Below, one piece after another: positions 44,124 to 51,922 of a DNA stretch of 64,000 nt. A program made the position numbers and the translations under genes. The notes beneath the pieces were generated by a model. The model searched no databases. It was given only the letters and a program-made list of their open reading frames with translations, and had not been told where the DNA came from. The stretch covers positions 620,001 to 684,000 of the forward strand of contig CAMYNM010000001.1 in the NCBI GenBank assembly GCA_947259725.1. Direction: 5' to 3'. Within the stretch, counting starts at the first letter, position 1. Each line of letters starts with the position of its first letter. This stretch comes from CALZIK01 sp945787635. Lineage in GTDB: Bacteria > Acidobacteriota > Thermoanaerobaculia > Multivoradales > JAHEKO01.

Positions 44124-45377
44124 CTAGTCGATCGTGATCTCGAGCGTTTGCTTGCCGCGTAGAACCCGGACCTCGATCGGCCTCGGTCCGCGCAGGAGCC
44201 CACCGATCTCGAGCAAACCGAGGTCTTCGAGGGACTCTCCAGCGACCGCGGTCACGATGTCGCCGACCGCGAGTCCCGCGCCGGCAGCCGGGCTGTCTTC
44301 GTCGACGTGCCGAACCACGATGCCACCCTGCTTCTTGACAAAGCCCGCGAGGGTCATCTCGAAAGCCACCCCCAACCGCGGTTTCCCGGACGGACCGCCC
44401 ATGCTCGCCGGTCCCTCCCGCCGGACGATTCCCCCCGGAACCACCTCCCGTTCCGGCGCGGTCTTGGTCCTCGCGGACCGCTCGAAGCGAACCAGTTGAT
44501 GGGTCTGATCGAGGGTCACTCGCAGGTCGCGAAGAACGAGATTGCCGATGTTGCCGAACTCGTCCGAGATCGTCGTCAGGACGAGCTCGGGAGTTTCATA
44601 GTCGAGGCTTCCCAAACGCACCGCACCGTCTAGGGTCGCCCGCCAGGTCGAGTGCACGCCACCCACGAGCCGAATCGTGGGACCTGCCTGTGGAGGGGCT
44701 CGAAAGCTCAGCCGCTCCTCGAGCGCCTTGGGCACCGAGAAGCCGCCCGGCGAGCCGGTGTCGAGCACCATCGGAACACTCACTCCGGCCACGTCGACCG
44801 GGAATCGGATGCTACCCGCCTCCGTGTCGATCTCGACCACCGCGGGATCGGCGCGATCGAGGCTGCCGTCGGTCACCACGAGCCACGACCCGGGATAGTC
44901 GAAGGTCACGAGCCGCCTCGCAAAATGAGACCGCCCCAGCACGCCGTCCATCGTGCCCGCCGAGAAGCCAGCGAGATCCATCGTCGCAAGCACGGGTTCC
45001 TCGATTCGCAGCCCTCCGGCTTCGAGTCGGGCGGCACGAACCCGCATTCCCTGGATGCCTTCGGAGGCGCCCGGGGAGTGCAGCATCTGGGTTCCGACGA
45101 CCTCGAGGCCGAGTTGCTCCGCGATTCGCTCGTCCAGCACGCTCAGCGGCGAGCCGGTATCCACCACGAACCGGTAGGGCCCCTGACCGTTGACTTCGAG
45201 CTCGACCATCGGCCTTCCCGGCTCGGTGTCCATCCTGATCGCCACCGTCTTGCCCGCCAGGTGGGTGGTGCCGGGGTCGGGAATCGAGTCGCTCGACTCC
45301 TCATTGGCAGCCAGGCAGGTTGTCGAAACCGCGATCAACAGAAGACAACGCCCGCAGGCCGATGCAACGTTTTTCAT
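44124..45377 (-). CDS. Secreted retropepsin-like aspartyl protease with PDZ domain
   Basis: A 417-residue exported protein. ATG 45377 has AAGGAG eight bases upstream and begins a signal peptide (GRCLLLIAVSTTCLAAN). There are two tandem retropepsin-like domains, each with a D-T-G active site: FVVDTGSPLSVL (Asp73) and MVLDTGSPGGFSV (Asp206), so a single chain could pair both halves. DGVLGRSHFARRLVTFDYPG is the flap-side block of the first domain. A PDZ domain closes the protein (VRHVDEDSPAAGAGLAVGDI, EIGGLLRGPRPIEVRVLRG). Substrate unknown. Co-transcribed with PadR. Confidence 0.88.
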   Translation of the reverse strand: MKNVASACGRCLLLIAVSTTCLAANEESSDSIPDPGTTHLAGKTVAIRMDTEPGRPMVELEVNGQGPYRFVVDTGSPLSVLDERIAEQLGLEVVGTQMLHSPGASEGIQGMRVRAARLEAGGLRIEEPVLATMDLAGFSAGTMDGVLGRSHFARRLVTFDYPGSWLVVTDGSLDRADPAVVEIDTEAGSIRFPVDVAGVSVPMVLDTGSPGGFSVPKALEERLSFRAPPQAGPTIRLVGGVHSTWRATLDGAVRLGSLDYETPELVLTTISDEFGNIGNLVLRDLRVTLDQTHQLVRFERSARTKTAPEREVVPGGIVRREGPASMGGPSGKPRLGVAFEMTLAGFVKKQGGIVVRHVDEDSPAAGAGLAVGDIVTAVAGESLEDLGLLEIGGLLRGPRPIEVRVLRGKQTLEITID

Positions 45378-45391
45378 GAGCCTCTCCTTCA

Positions 45392-45408
45392 TAGTACGAA
45401 TAGTACTA
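45392..45408. promoter_or_regulatory. Palindromic operator of the protease-padR operon
   Basis: A perfect inverted repeat TAGTAC-GAATA-GTACTA lies just upstream of the protease ribosome site. It is AT-rich in a GC-rich region. PadR proteins bind inverted repeats of this size, and padR is the next gene in the operon, so autorepression is the natural inference. Confidence 0.6.
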
Positions 45409-45503
45409 CGAAAAGAGCGAGCACGGGTTTCACTGCTACCGGTTCGCGACCGAAAGGTGCCAGACCTCGGACCTAGCTTTGATCGAGACTAGCTGCCTAA
45501 CGC

Positions 45504-46889
45504 CTAAGCCTGCCGTTTCGCAGTCTCCGCGACGTGCTCGAGGACTCGCTCGTGGATCCGGTGGACGATCCAGTCGGACCACAACCTCCAGTAGAGCGTC
45601 GGCGCGATCCCCAGCTCGTACCAGGTGGTACCGGCGAGAAGCGTTCTTCCTTGCCCAGCTGACTCCATTCGGAACTCGCCGCGAACCGCGCGAAACCCGC
45701 TGTCGAGGTGCGCGGTCGCGAGCTCCGCGTACGGAGAGAGCTCGCGCATCGCGTCCGGGTTCTCGACAACATCGAACGCCAGGAGCCGCCCTGGCTCCCA
45801 CACCGTCACCGGCTCGACGAACGCGCCGGTCGAGAACTCGCAGCGCCGGACCGCGCCCGGACCCGAACCGTCGATCGTAGCTCCCACCGGGTACGCGATG
45901 CCAAGCCGAAACGGCCACCACGCGGGCTCGTCCAGTCGCGGAAAAGCGATGACGCTCTGCCACACCGCCTCCGGCGCGGCGTCGATTCGAATCGACGTGG
46001 TCACCGCGAACACCTGCGGCGCTACGCGTTGGCCGACCCTGCCCTCCGCCCACCCGAGTAGCGGGATAGCCGCTGCCAGGAGCCACAGCGCCGGCGTGGA
46101 AGCGTGCCCGGCGAGTGCGACCGAACGGCCCAGGACGGCGCCGAGAATTGCACCGGGGTAGGCGATCGGCGCCGCCATGGCCAAGCAGATCGCTCCTTCG
46201 AGCCCGAAGATCAACGCGAAGCCCATCGCCAGGGTCACGGCGACGATCGCCACTGCCACCGACTCGCTGAGGGCCCGCTCCCGCGCACGGTTGTAGGCTG
46301 ACGCGCTCGCTGCTCCGATCAAAACCGGCGCTCCGAGAAACACCGCGTAGCCGTAAATCGATCCCACAAAAAAGAAGATCGCGGTCACGGCCACCGTGAT
46401 GAGCACGCCCCAGCCGATGCCCTGGAGCGCCGCAACCACGCGCACGCGGGCCTCTGCGTCGTCGCGCGTTCCGTCTGCGCCGACGACGGGACGCACCCAG
46501 GCTTCGGGCTTGCGATCCGGCGCAATCGCCATGGCGAGCATCAGAACGTAGTTCAGCCCCGGCACGAAAAACAGCATTCCCCACCACGGCGAGACCCCGG
46601 CGCACGCCGCCCGCCGCAAGCTCATCGACACTCCGATCCACGCGAACGGCAGCGCCCACAGCACCAGAAACCAGACCCACGCGGTCTCGTTCAGATCCAA
46701 CGCGCCCCAGCGCTCCACGAGCAACGGGCTCAGGTAGTCCCACGGCGCGAGCCACATCCCCGTGGTGTATCGCACGACCGCGGTGTCGACCGAGTACTTG
46801 AGCGCCAGCAGACCGAACCCGGTGAGAGCGTAGGCGCGCCGCAGCACCGGACGAGAGAAGCCGAACCAAAGTCGGAGGAGGTCCTTCAA
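45504..46889 (-). CDS. Membrane protein with C-terminal SRPBCC (START-like) domain
   Basis: A 461-residue protein. The N-terminal 290 residues hold about eight membrane spans, with a DUF805-like opening (LLRLWFGFSRPVLRRAYALT, then WVWFLVLWALPFAWIGVSMS and WWGMLFFVPGLNYVLMLAMA). From about 300, FAVTTSIRIDAAPEAVWQSV, FDVVENPDAMRELSPY and TLLAGTTWYELGIAPTLYWR form an SRPBCC ligand-binding domain ending in a long helix. Fusion of a membrane channel-like part with a hydrophobic-ligand cavity suggests lipid or stress sensing; the ligand is unknown. Confidence 0.86.
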   Translation of the reverse strand: MKDLLRLWFGFSRPVLRRAYALTGFGLLALKYSVDTAVVRYTTGMWLAPWDYLSPLLVERWGALDLNETAWVWFLVLWALPFAWIGVSMSLRRAACAGVSPWWGMLFFVPGLNYVLMLAMAIAPDRKPEAWVRPVVGADGTRDDAEARVRVVAALQGIGWGVLITVAVTAIFFFVGSIYGYAVFLGAPVLIGAASASAYNRARERALSESVAVAIVAVTLAMGFALIFGLEGAICLAMAAPIAYPGAILGAVLGRSVALAGHASTPALWLLAAAIPLLGWAEGRVGQRVAPQVFAVTTSIRIDAAPEAVWQSVIAFPRLDEPAWWPFRLGIAYPVGATIDGSGPGAVRRCEFSTGAFVEPVTVWEPGRLLAFDVVENPDAMRELSPYAELATAHLDSGFRAVRGEFRMESAGQGRTLLAGTTWYELGIAPTLYWRLWSDWIVHRIHERVLEHVAETAKRQA

Positions 46890-46977
46890 GCTTGCCCCAT
46901 CCTACCCCGACAAACCGGACACCCGGTTCGGGCGGGCGAGCCGCGTGCAAAACGGGTATCCTGTCTCTGGTGCTCCG

Positions 46978-47613
46978 ATGGGCAAGCCTCCTCGTTCGTT
47001 CTCTCGATTCGCCGAGACTCGCGCACAGACATTGGAGCTCGCCGCGGCTTTGAGCCAGGAGCAGATGGACTTCTCGCCTGGCCGCGACAAGTGGTCCACC
47101 GGCCAGGTTCTCGATCACCTGATCCAGGTGGACCGGGTCTTCCGTGACGAGTTCGAGGAACTCTTGAAGCGTTGGGAAAAGAAGCGGGGAGGCGCGGCCA
47201 CCTTGGTCCGCTCTCTCTCGGACGCCGGCTTTTCTCTTCCGATGGTGCCCAAGGCCTTTCTTCCCTTCTTCGATGTCCCCGCTGCGATGGCCGGCGTCCT
47301 GCTTCCGCGATCGCTCCGCCAAGCGGTGTTTCGCAATCGCGCGGTACCCGCCAAAGCGCCACGGCGGATCGAGCCGACCAAGGGACGACCAGCCGGCGAA
47401 CTGATCCGCGACCTGAGAAGCTTCACAGACTCTCTCGACGGTTACTTCTCCGATCATCCCGACGTCGAGTGGGAACGGCTTCGCTACTACAACCCGCTGA
47501 CCGGATTCACGAACGTACCGGGGATCTTGAGCTTTATCGGCAGCCACGAACGGCGGCACCAGGACCAGATCCGGGACATTCTGGCAGCGAAGGACTGCCC
47601 AGCGTCTTCCTAA
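46978..47613 (+). CDS. DinB-like four-helix protein
   Basis: A 211-residue DinB/YfiT superfamily protein. It has the first helix FSRFAETRAQTLELAAALSQ with the conserved DKWSTGQVLDHLIQVDRVFR (His as first metal ligand), and the C-terminal metal helix ILSFIGSHERRHQDQIRDIL with the paired His residues. A Pro-rich insert (VPKAFLPFFDVPAAMAGVLL) lies between helices 2 and 3. Such proteins are metal-dependent thiol S-transferases or of unknown function. The start is taken as ATG 46978; an in-frame GTG at 46945 adds 11 residues. Confidence 0.82.
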   Translation: MGKPPRSFSRFAETRAQTLELAAALSQEQMDFSPGRDKWSTGQVLDHLIQVDRVFRDEFEELLKRWEKKRGGAATLVRSLSDAGFSLPMVPKAFLPFFDVPAAMAGVLLPRSLRQAVFRNRAVPAKAPRRIEPTKGRPAGELIRDLRSFTDSLDGYFSDHPDVEWERLRYYNPLTGFTNVPGILSFIGSHERRHQDQIRDILAAKDCPASS

Positions 47614-47723
47614 GCGAGAGCCCTTCCCTCACGAGGTAGCGGCGCCCCAGCCCAACGTTGCATGTCGGCGTATGTGACACACCGTTGACCAGCAGATACG
47701 CACCCGCCCACATCACCGAGTAG

Positions 47724-48040
47724 GTGAAAACCGGCCCCGATCCCCACGCCCTGACCGCCGCCGATTGGCAAGCGGACCTCGCGTCTCTCGTCGCAGCGAT
47801 CAAGCGCCAACACCCGCGTCCCTTCCATTCGATCTCCAAAGAAGCCTTCGACGCGTGCGCCGCTGGCAGGACCGCATCAACCCGATCTGGAAACGGTTCG
47901 CCGGCGGCTGTCAGTTGAACCGGCCCATTCCGGACGTGATCGAGCAAGGCGGCTTCCGAATCGAGACGATCGAGACGATGTACCTTCCGGGATGGCGGCC
48001 GGCGAGCTTCAACTACTGGGGAACCGCCGTTCCCGCTTGA
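47724..48040 (+). pseudogene. Out-of-frame fusion of S41-peptidase 5' end and methyltransferase 3' end
   Basis: Two unrelated gene pieces meet at about 47854. First, from 47724, PHALTAADWQADLASLVAAI then KRQHPRPFHSISKEAFDA, the N-terminal segment of S41-family peptidases. Second, in another frame from 47855, VRRWQDRINPIWKRFAGG, CQLNRPIPDVIEQGGFRIET and IETMYLPGWRPASFNYWGTA, the C-terminus of a UbiE-like class I SAM methyltransferase, ending at a TGA. Neither gene is complete, and the join changes frame, so a deletion that removed everything between them is the simplest cause. Confidence 0.6.
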
Positions 48041-48050
48041 GCTTCTGTGC

Positions 48051-49265
48051 TCAGTCGAACTCGATTCGCTCGACGTCTTCCCAGTTGACGTAGGTCTCTG
48101 TCGAGCCGCTGACGATCACGACGCCGTCGTTGTCGTCCGAGACGTCGGTCTCGTCTTCGAGCATCAGCTCTTCGCCGTTCCTGAGCGCGACCAGAGTCCG
48201 GCCTCGGCTCATCGGCTCGAGCGACCGGATCATGTAGAACGGGATGTTGTACTCGATGTCCTCGAGTGAGCCGTTCAAGATCTCCCAGCCCCGGCTCTCG
48301 TCGAGATCGACGACGATCTCCCCGCTCCAGCTCTTGCCGTCCAGATCCGTCACCTTGCCCCTGAGCGCGCCGAGCGACGGATAGGCTTCGTAGCCGCGGC
48401 CGGTCGCGCCCGACTTTACGAAATCGACCCGCTCGAACTCGTCCCATTCGATTTTCACCCGCCCATAGCGCTCATCTTCGACGAAGATGCCGCTCGTCGA
48501 ATGATCGACGTCGTTGGTGTCTTCGAGCAGAACCCGCCGGCCGTCCCGAAGCTCCACCCAGGCGCCCCTGCGGTTTCTCTTTTCGATAGAGGCGATCTGG
48601 CCCATTTCGATCGAAAGATCGCCGTCGTCGGTCTCGCCGTCCAGCTCGTCGGTCGAGAGACACTCCTCGAGATCCCACTGGACGAAGCCCTGAAACTCAC
48701 CACCGCGCGTCTTGACGACGCCGAAGAGGCGCCACGTCTCGGGGCGAAGATCCGCCGGCGCGGCGCTGAAAGTCACGCGCTCGATGCGCTTCCAATCCAG
48801 CTTGACCTTCCCGAGGCTCGCGTCGTCGACGGCAATCGTCGCTCCGACATCGTTGGACGAGTCGTCGATCTTGTATCGCGTCCCATCTCGCATCGTCACG
48901 AAAACACGTCTCGATCCCGCTCTTTCGATATCCCGAATATCGCCGAAGCGGGCGATGAACTGGCGCGATTCATCCCACTCGCCCCAGTAGCCGATGCGCA
49001 ACCCGAGGATCCTGACCTGTCTCCTGTTCCGCTCTCCCCTCGGCCTCGCCTCGCGAAACGGCCGGTCTTCCTTACCGGCGTTGAAATGGTCGTCCCAGAA
49101 ACTCTCTTCCCGACCCCAGCGGAGAAAACCCGTGTAGCTCGTCCCGTTCTCGGTCTCGACCGTGCCGTAGAGATACCCCGCGGGATCCACCTCGAGTGCA
49201 TTCGCCGTCGCCGGCCAGGCGCTCAGCATCAGGAACCCGAGTATCCAAACACTTACTTGTCTCAT
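48051..49265 (-). CDS. Secreted beta-rich repeat protein of the sigma-factor operon
   Basis: A 404-residue exported protein with signal peptide VSVWILGFLMLSAWPATANA from ATG 49265. It has at least three copies of a repeat about 100 residues long, each with GxVxTxxGxxYxGFxxWxxEE (TVETENGTSYTGFLRWGREE; VVKTRGGEFQGFVQWDLEEC), an IRDIERAGSRRVFVTMRDGT-like block, and VKLDWKRIERVTF or VKIEWDEFERVDF. Each repeat probably forms a small Sm/SH3-like barrel. It follows the anti-sigma gene by 46 bp, so it is probably controlled by that ECF sigma factor. No known function. Confidence 0.82.
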   Translation of the reverse strand: MRQVSVWILGFLMLSAWPATANALEVDPAGYLYGTVETENGTSYTGFLRWGREESFWDDHFNAGKEDRPFREARPRGERNRRQVRILGLRIGYWGEWDESRQFIARFGDIRDIERAGSRRVFVTMRDGTRYKIDDSSNDVGATIAVDDASLGKVKLDWKRIERVTFSAAPADLRPETWRLFGVVKTRGGEFQGFVQWDLEECLSTDELDGETDDGDLSIEMGQIASIEKRNRRGAWVELRDGRRVLLEDTNDVDHSTSGIFVEDERYGRVKIEWDEFERVDFVKSGATGRGYEAYPSLGALRGKVTDLDGKSWSGEIVVDLDESRGWEILNGSLEDIEYNIPFYMIRSLEPMSRGRTLVALRNGEELMLEDETDVSDDNDGVVIVSGSTETYVNWEDVERIEFD

Positions 49266-49311
49266 CGCATACTCCCTGCTGTCGTTGTCCGTGTCAGATC
49301 CCACTCGGAAT

Positions 49312-49902
49312 TCACGCACGCCCGCCACCTTCGCTCGTACGCTCGCGCTCCCCGGCCTCGCTCGCGAAATCGCCGCCGCCCTCCGTCGTCTCACTGCCCT
49401 CGTTCACGACGGCCATCACCTCGAGCATCGCGCGCCGGTACCGTGCGTCGGCCTCGAGAATCTCGGTCGTGATCTCGAGGAACCGGGTCTCCGTCATCCG
49501 CCCCGCTCGGCTGCCGACATCGACCTCGATGTCCCTGATGCCGCTCGTTTCCGTCCTGAGGAAACCGCGAGAGGCCATGCGCGGCACCACCAAGAACCCG
49601 AGACCCACCGCTACGATGGCCAGAACCGCAGCCTTCAGCATCCAGCCCCTGACCTTCTTTCGTTCCGGTGCTCTCGCCTCGCCTTCGATTCGCCGCCAGA
49701 CCGCCTCGGGCGCAGGCTCGGCCGAAGCCGAGTCGACAGCCACGATCACGCCCTCGAGCGTCCGGGCCTCGCGGTAGAAACCGCGGCAGTCCCGGCAGCG
49801 AACCAGATGGTCGAGCATGTCTCTCCCCTCCTGGCGATCGTCGAGTTCACCGTCCAGCCAGGTGGAGAGCAGGATTTCGAAACGTTCACAGAGTTTATTC
49901 AT
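49312..49902 (-). CDS. Anti-sigma factor with zinc-finger N-terminus
   Basis: A 196-residue single-span protein. The N-terminus carries a ZAS-type zinc finger (MNKLCERFEILLSTWLDGEL, then HLVRCRDCRGFYREAR; H-x3-C-x2-C). A membrane helix MLKAAVLAIVAVGLGFLVVP follows at about 87-106, and a periplasmic tail with helices. It overlaps the sigma-factor gene by four bases, the standard ECF sigma/anti-sigma arrangement. It should hold the sigma factor inactive at the membrane until an envelope signal arrives. Confidence 0.9.
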   Translation of the reverse strand: MNKLCERFEILLSTWLDGELDDRQEGRDMLDHLVRCRDCRGFYREARTLEGVIVAVDSASAEPAPEAVWRRIEGEARAPERKKVRGWMLKAAVLAIVAVGLGFLVVPRMASRGFLRTETSGIRDIEVDVGSRAGRMTETRFLEITTEILEADARYRRAMLEVMAVVNEGSETTEGGGDFASEAGERERTSEGGGRA

Positions 49903-50486
49903 GGTTCATCTCCAGGGTCCAATTGCAACAACTCGCGCATCCGCACGACGACCGCCTTGCGGGCCCGATGGACGTTGACTCGCACCTGGCCGAGCGACCA
50001 GCCACGCTCGGCGGCGATGTCGGGATAGGCGCGCTGCTCGATCACGGCTGCCGTGAACGCGAAGCCAAGCGGTTCGCTCAGTGAATCAACGGCCTCGGCA
50101 AGCCGGTCCTCGATCAGGCCGATCTCCGCTCGCTCGTACGGTGACGGCTCGCGTTCGTCAGGAAAGTTCTCGACAGTGTCCTCAGCAGTGATCTCTGTAA
50201 AGAGAACCGGGCGCCGCTTGCGCACATGATCCACCACCAATCGATGAGCGATGCTGAAGAGATAGGAGCGGGCCTTCGAGAGATCTCGGAGAGCTCCCGA
50301 GCGCATCGCCCGCACGAAGGTCTCCTGCAGAAGATCCTCACCCAACTCCCGACGGCCCACCCGGCTGGTCAGAAAGGCCAGTACCGAACCACCATGCTCC
50401 TCGAAGATCGACTTCCAGAACGAGGGATGAATGGATGGTGTGGTGGCGACAGCGGCGGGCGACATGGACGGATTCTCGGGCCTCAC
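49899..50486 (-). CDS. ECF-type RNA polymerase sigma factor
   Basis: A 195-residue ECF sigma factor. Region 2 is seen in GSVLAFLTSRVGRRELGEDL, LLQETFVRAMRS and KARSYLFSIAHRLVVDHVRK, and region 4 in LGFAFTAAVIEQRAYPDIAA and ERGWSLGQVRVNVHRARKAV. It begins an operon with an overlapping anti-sigma gene and a secreted repeat protein. It probably also activates its own promoter; I could not identify a -35/-10 pair with certainty. Confidence 0.93.
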   Translation of the reverse strand: MRPENPSMSPAAVATTPSIHPSFWKSIFEEHGGSVLAFLTSRVGRRELGEDLLQETFVRAMRSGALRDLSKARSYLFSIAHRLVVDHVRKRRPVLFTEITAEDTVENFPDEREPSPYERAEIGLIEDRLAEAVDSLSEPLGFAFTAAVIEQRAYPDIAAERGWSLGQVRVNVHRARKAVVVRMRELLQLDPGDEP

Positions 50487-50572
50487 GAGACTTTTTTCAG
50501 CATCCTCAGTAGGTATGACGAAACGAGACCGGATTTGTTACACGGCCAAGGCGTCGTCACGGACCTTCCTTT

Positions 50573-50600
50573 TGTAGCGGTCGACCTCCGTGTCGACCGA
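50573..50600 (+). repeat. Dispersed palindromic repeat, copy 4
   Basis: Reads TGTAGCGGTCGACCTCCGTG then TCGACCG, with a perfect GGTCGAC/GTCGACC palindrome around CTCCGT. It lies between the ECF sigma gene and the hicB-like gene, in the only sizeable gap of this part. Confidence 0.85.
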
Positions 50601-50678
50601 ATCCCCCGATCGCCGACTCGCCATCGCCTTCCGAGACGGCGAGCCCCTCTGCCCGACGTCCCCCGCCTGCGTTGGGCC

Positions 50679-50900
50679 CTACGCCTTTTGGTAGATCTCG
50701 GGTCGGTAGCTCGGCTCGGGAACGTCTTCTCCGGCATCGCGAGCCGCCTCCAGCCAAAGAGCTATCGCCTCCTCCACCTCGGCGAGGGCCTTCTCCGGCG
50801 TCTCGCCGAAAACCGAGCAGTACCGCAAGTCGGGAACGTCCGCGATGTACCCCCCGTCCTCGTCACTGAAGAAGATGTTGATGTGGTACTTGAGCATCAT
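50679..50900 (-). CDS. HicB-like antitoxin, without HicA
   Basis: A 73-residue HicB-family protein: YHINIFFSDEDGGYIADVPD, LRYCSVFGETPEKALAEVEE and AIALWLEAARDAGEDVPEP match the partial RNase H-like fold of HicB antitoxins. There is no C-terminal DNA-binding helix, as in short members. No HicA toxin is adjacent. Upstream a short frame in the same strand ends FALIEEYNLETENK and overlaps the start (ATGA), which may be the tail of a lost partner gene. Confidence 0.82.
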   Translation of the reverse strand: MMLKYHINIFFSDEDGGYIADVPDLRYCSVFGETPEKALAEVEEAIALWLEAARDAGEDVPEPSYRPEIYQKA

Positions 50901-50965
50901 TTATTCTCTGTCTCCAGATTGTACTCCTCGATCAGGGCGAATACGCCTGCCAGCCTCGATTCGAC

Positions 50966-51841
50966 TCACAGCTCCGACCACAGCCCCACCGAGACGCTCG
51001 ACTCGGTGTCTTGGAAGAACTCCCCCAGCGGGACCCGGCCGTCGTGTAGATCCAGCCCGATCCTCCAGGTCCTGGCGCCACGCACGAACATCAGTCCACC
51101 CTGAAGCGCAGCGTCGAGCCGCCAGTCGCGCTCCTCCCAGGCCTGGAAGTCCGCCGCCGCGTACCAGCCGGCCCGGCCGTTCCAAAGAACGCCCGGCGCC
51201 TCCAGCTCGAGACCCCACTGCGCCCGCAACGGCTTGATCAAGTCACCGAACGCCCGCCGTTGATAGGCGTGAGCCGCTTCGCCATAGGTGCGCCAGCGCC
51301 CGGCGAAGCGCCGGCTCACCGCCGCTCTAACCTCCTCGCGGGTGTAGTTGATGCGCTCGCGGCCGGTGCGCTGGATCCACTCGTCGCCGATGTGGGCCGA
51401 GGTGTGGAGCACGCCGACGAGAAACGCCCCGCGGTCTGCCCCACCCGCACCCTCTCGCCCGGTCGTCAGGCTCAGCCCGTAATTGCCGTCCCAACCGATG
51501 TTGTCCTGACCCAAACCCATGTCGAACTGCCCGTCGAGCCCGGCCTCGAGGCTGAGCTGCCATGAGCGTCCACCGGGCTCGGCCGGCACCCACCGCACCA
51601 GCCCGAAGCGCCCACCGAGGCGCAGGAAGAAGCGCTGACCGGTCCCGCCGTCGACGGCGACCGAGCTGTACGAGGCGACATTGACCGCGGCCCCCGGCCG
51701 CTGCGGATCGGCGATCGGCGGGGCAAAGAGATGCCCCTCGGGGAAGAGCTCGAAACGACGCTCCCCGGTGCCGACCTCACCCCGGAGCACGCCCGGCCAG
51801 AACCCCACGACGAGTGCGAGCACGATCGCTGTTCGGCGCAT
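50966..51841 (-). CDS. DUF1207-like outer-membrane protein
   Basis: A 291-residue exported protein with signal peptide MRRTAIVLALVVGFWPGVLR. It matches the DUF1207 pattern: FELFPEGHLFAPPIADPQRP, FFLRLGGRFGLVRW, GLDGQFDMGLGQDNIGWDGN and HTSAHIGDEWIQRTGRERIN. Aromatic-alternating strands and the GGLMFVRGARTWRIGLDLHD/SSVSVGLWSEL ending suggest a beta-barrel. Function unknown. It is divergent from the kinase gene, with 81 bp between them. Confidence 0.85.
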   Translation of the reverse strand: MRRTAIVLALVVGFWPGVLRGEVGTGERRFELFPEGHLFAPPIADPQRPGAAVNVASYSSVAVDGGTGQRFFLRLGGRFGLVRWVPAEPGGRSWQLSLEAGLDGQFDMGLGQDNIGWDGNYGLSLTTGREGAGGADRGAFLVGVLHTSAHIGDEWIQRTGRERINYTREEVRAAVSRRFAGRWRTYGEAAHAYQRRAFGDLIKPLRAQWGLELEAPGVLWNGRAGWYAAADFQAWEERDWRLDAALQGGLMFVRGARTWRIGLDLHDGRVPLGEFFQDTESSVSVGLWSEL

Positions 51842-51922
51842 GCCCCGAACCCTACCCGAACTCCTGGCGAGTGCCTCAATAGGCGGTTGGCAGAAGCCTC
51901 CCGTACAATCACGCGGTCACAC

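Noticed and set aside
45436..47559. 707-codon minus-strand frame
   Set aside because: It runs across three genes on both strands and is Arg/Gly-rich without any motif; a GC-driven shadow.
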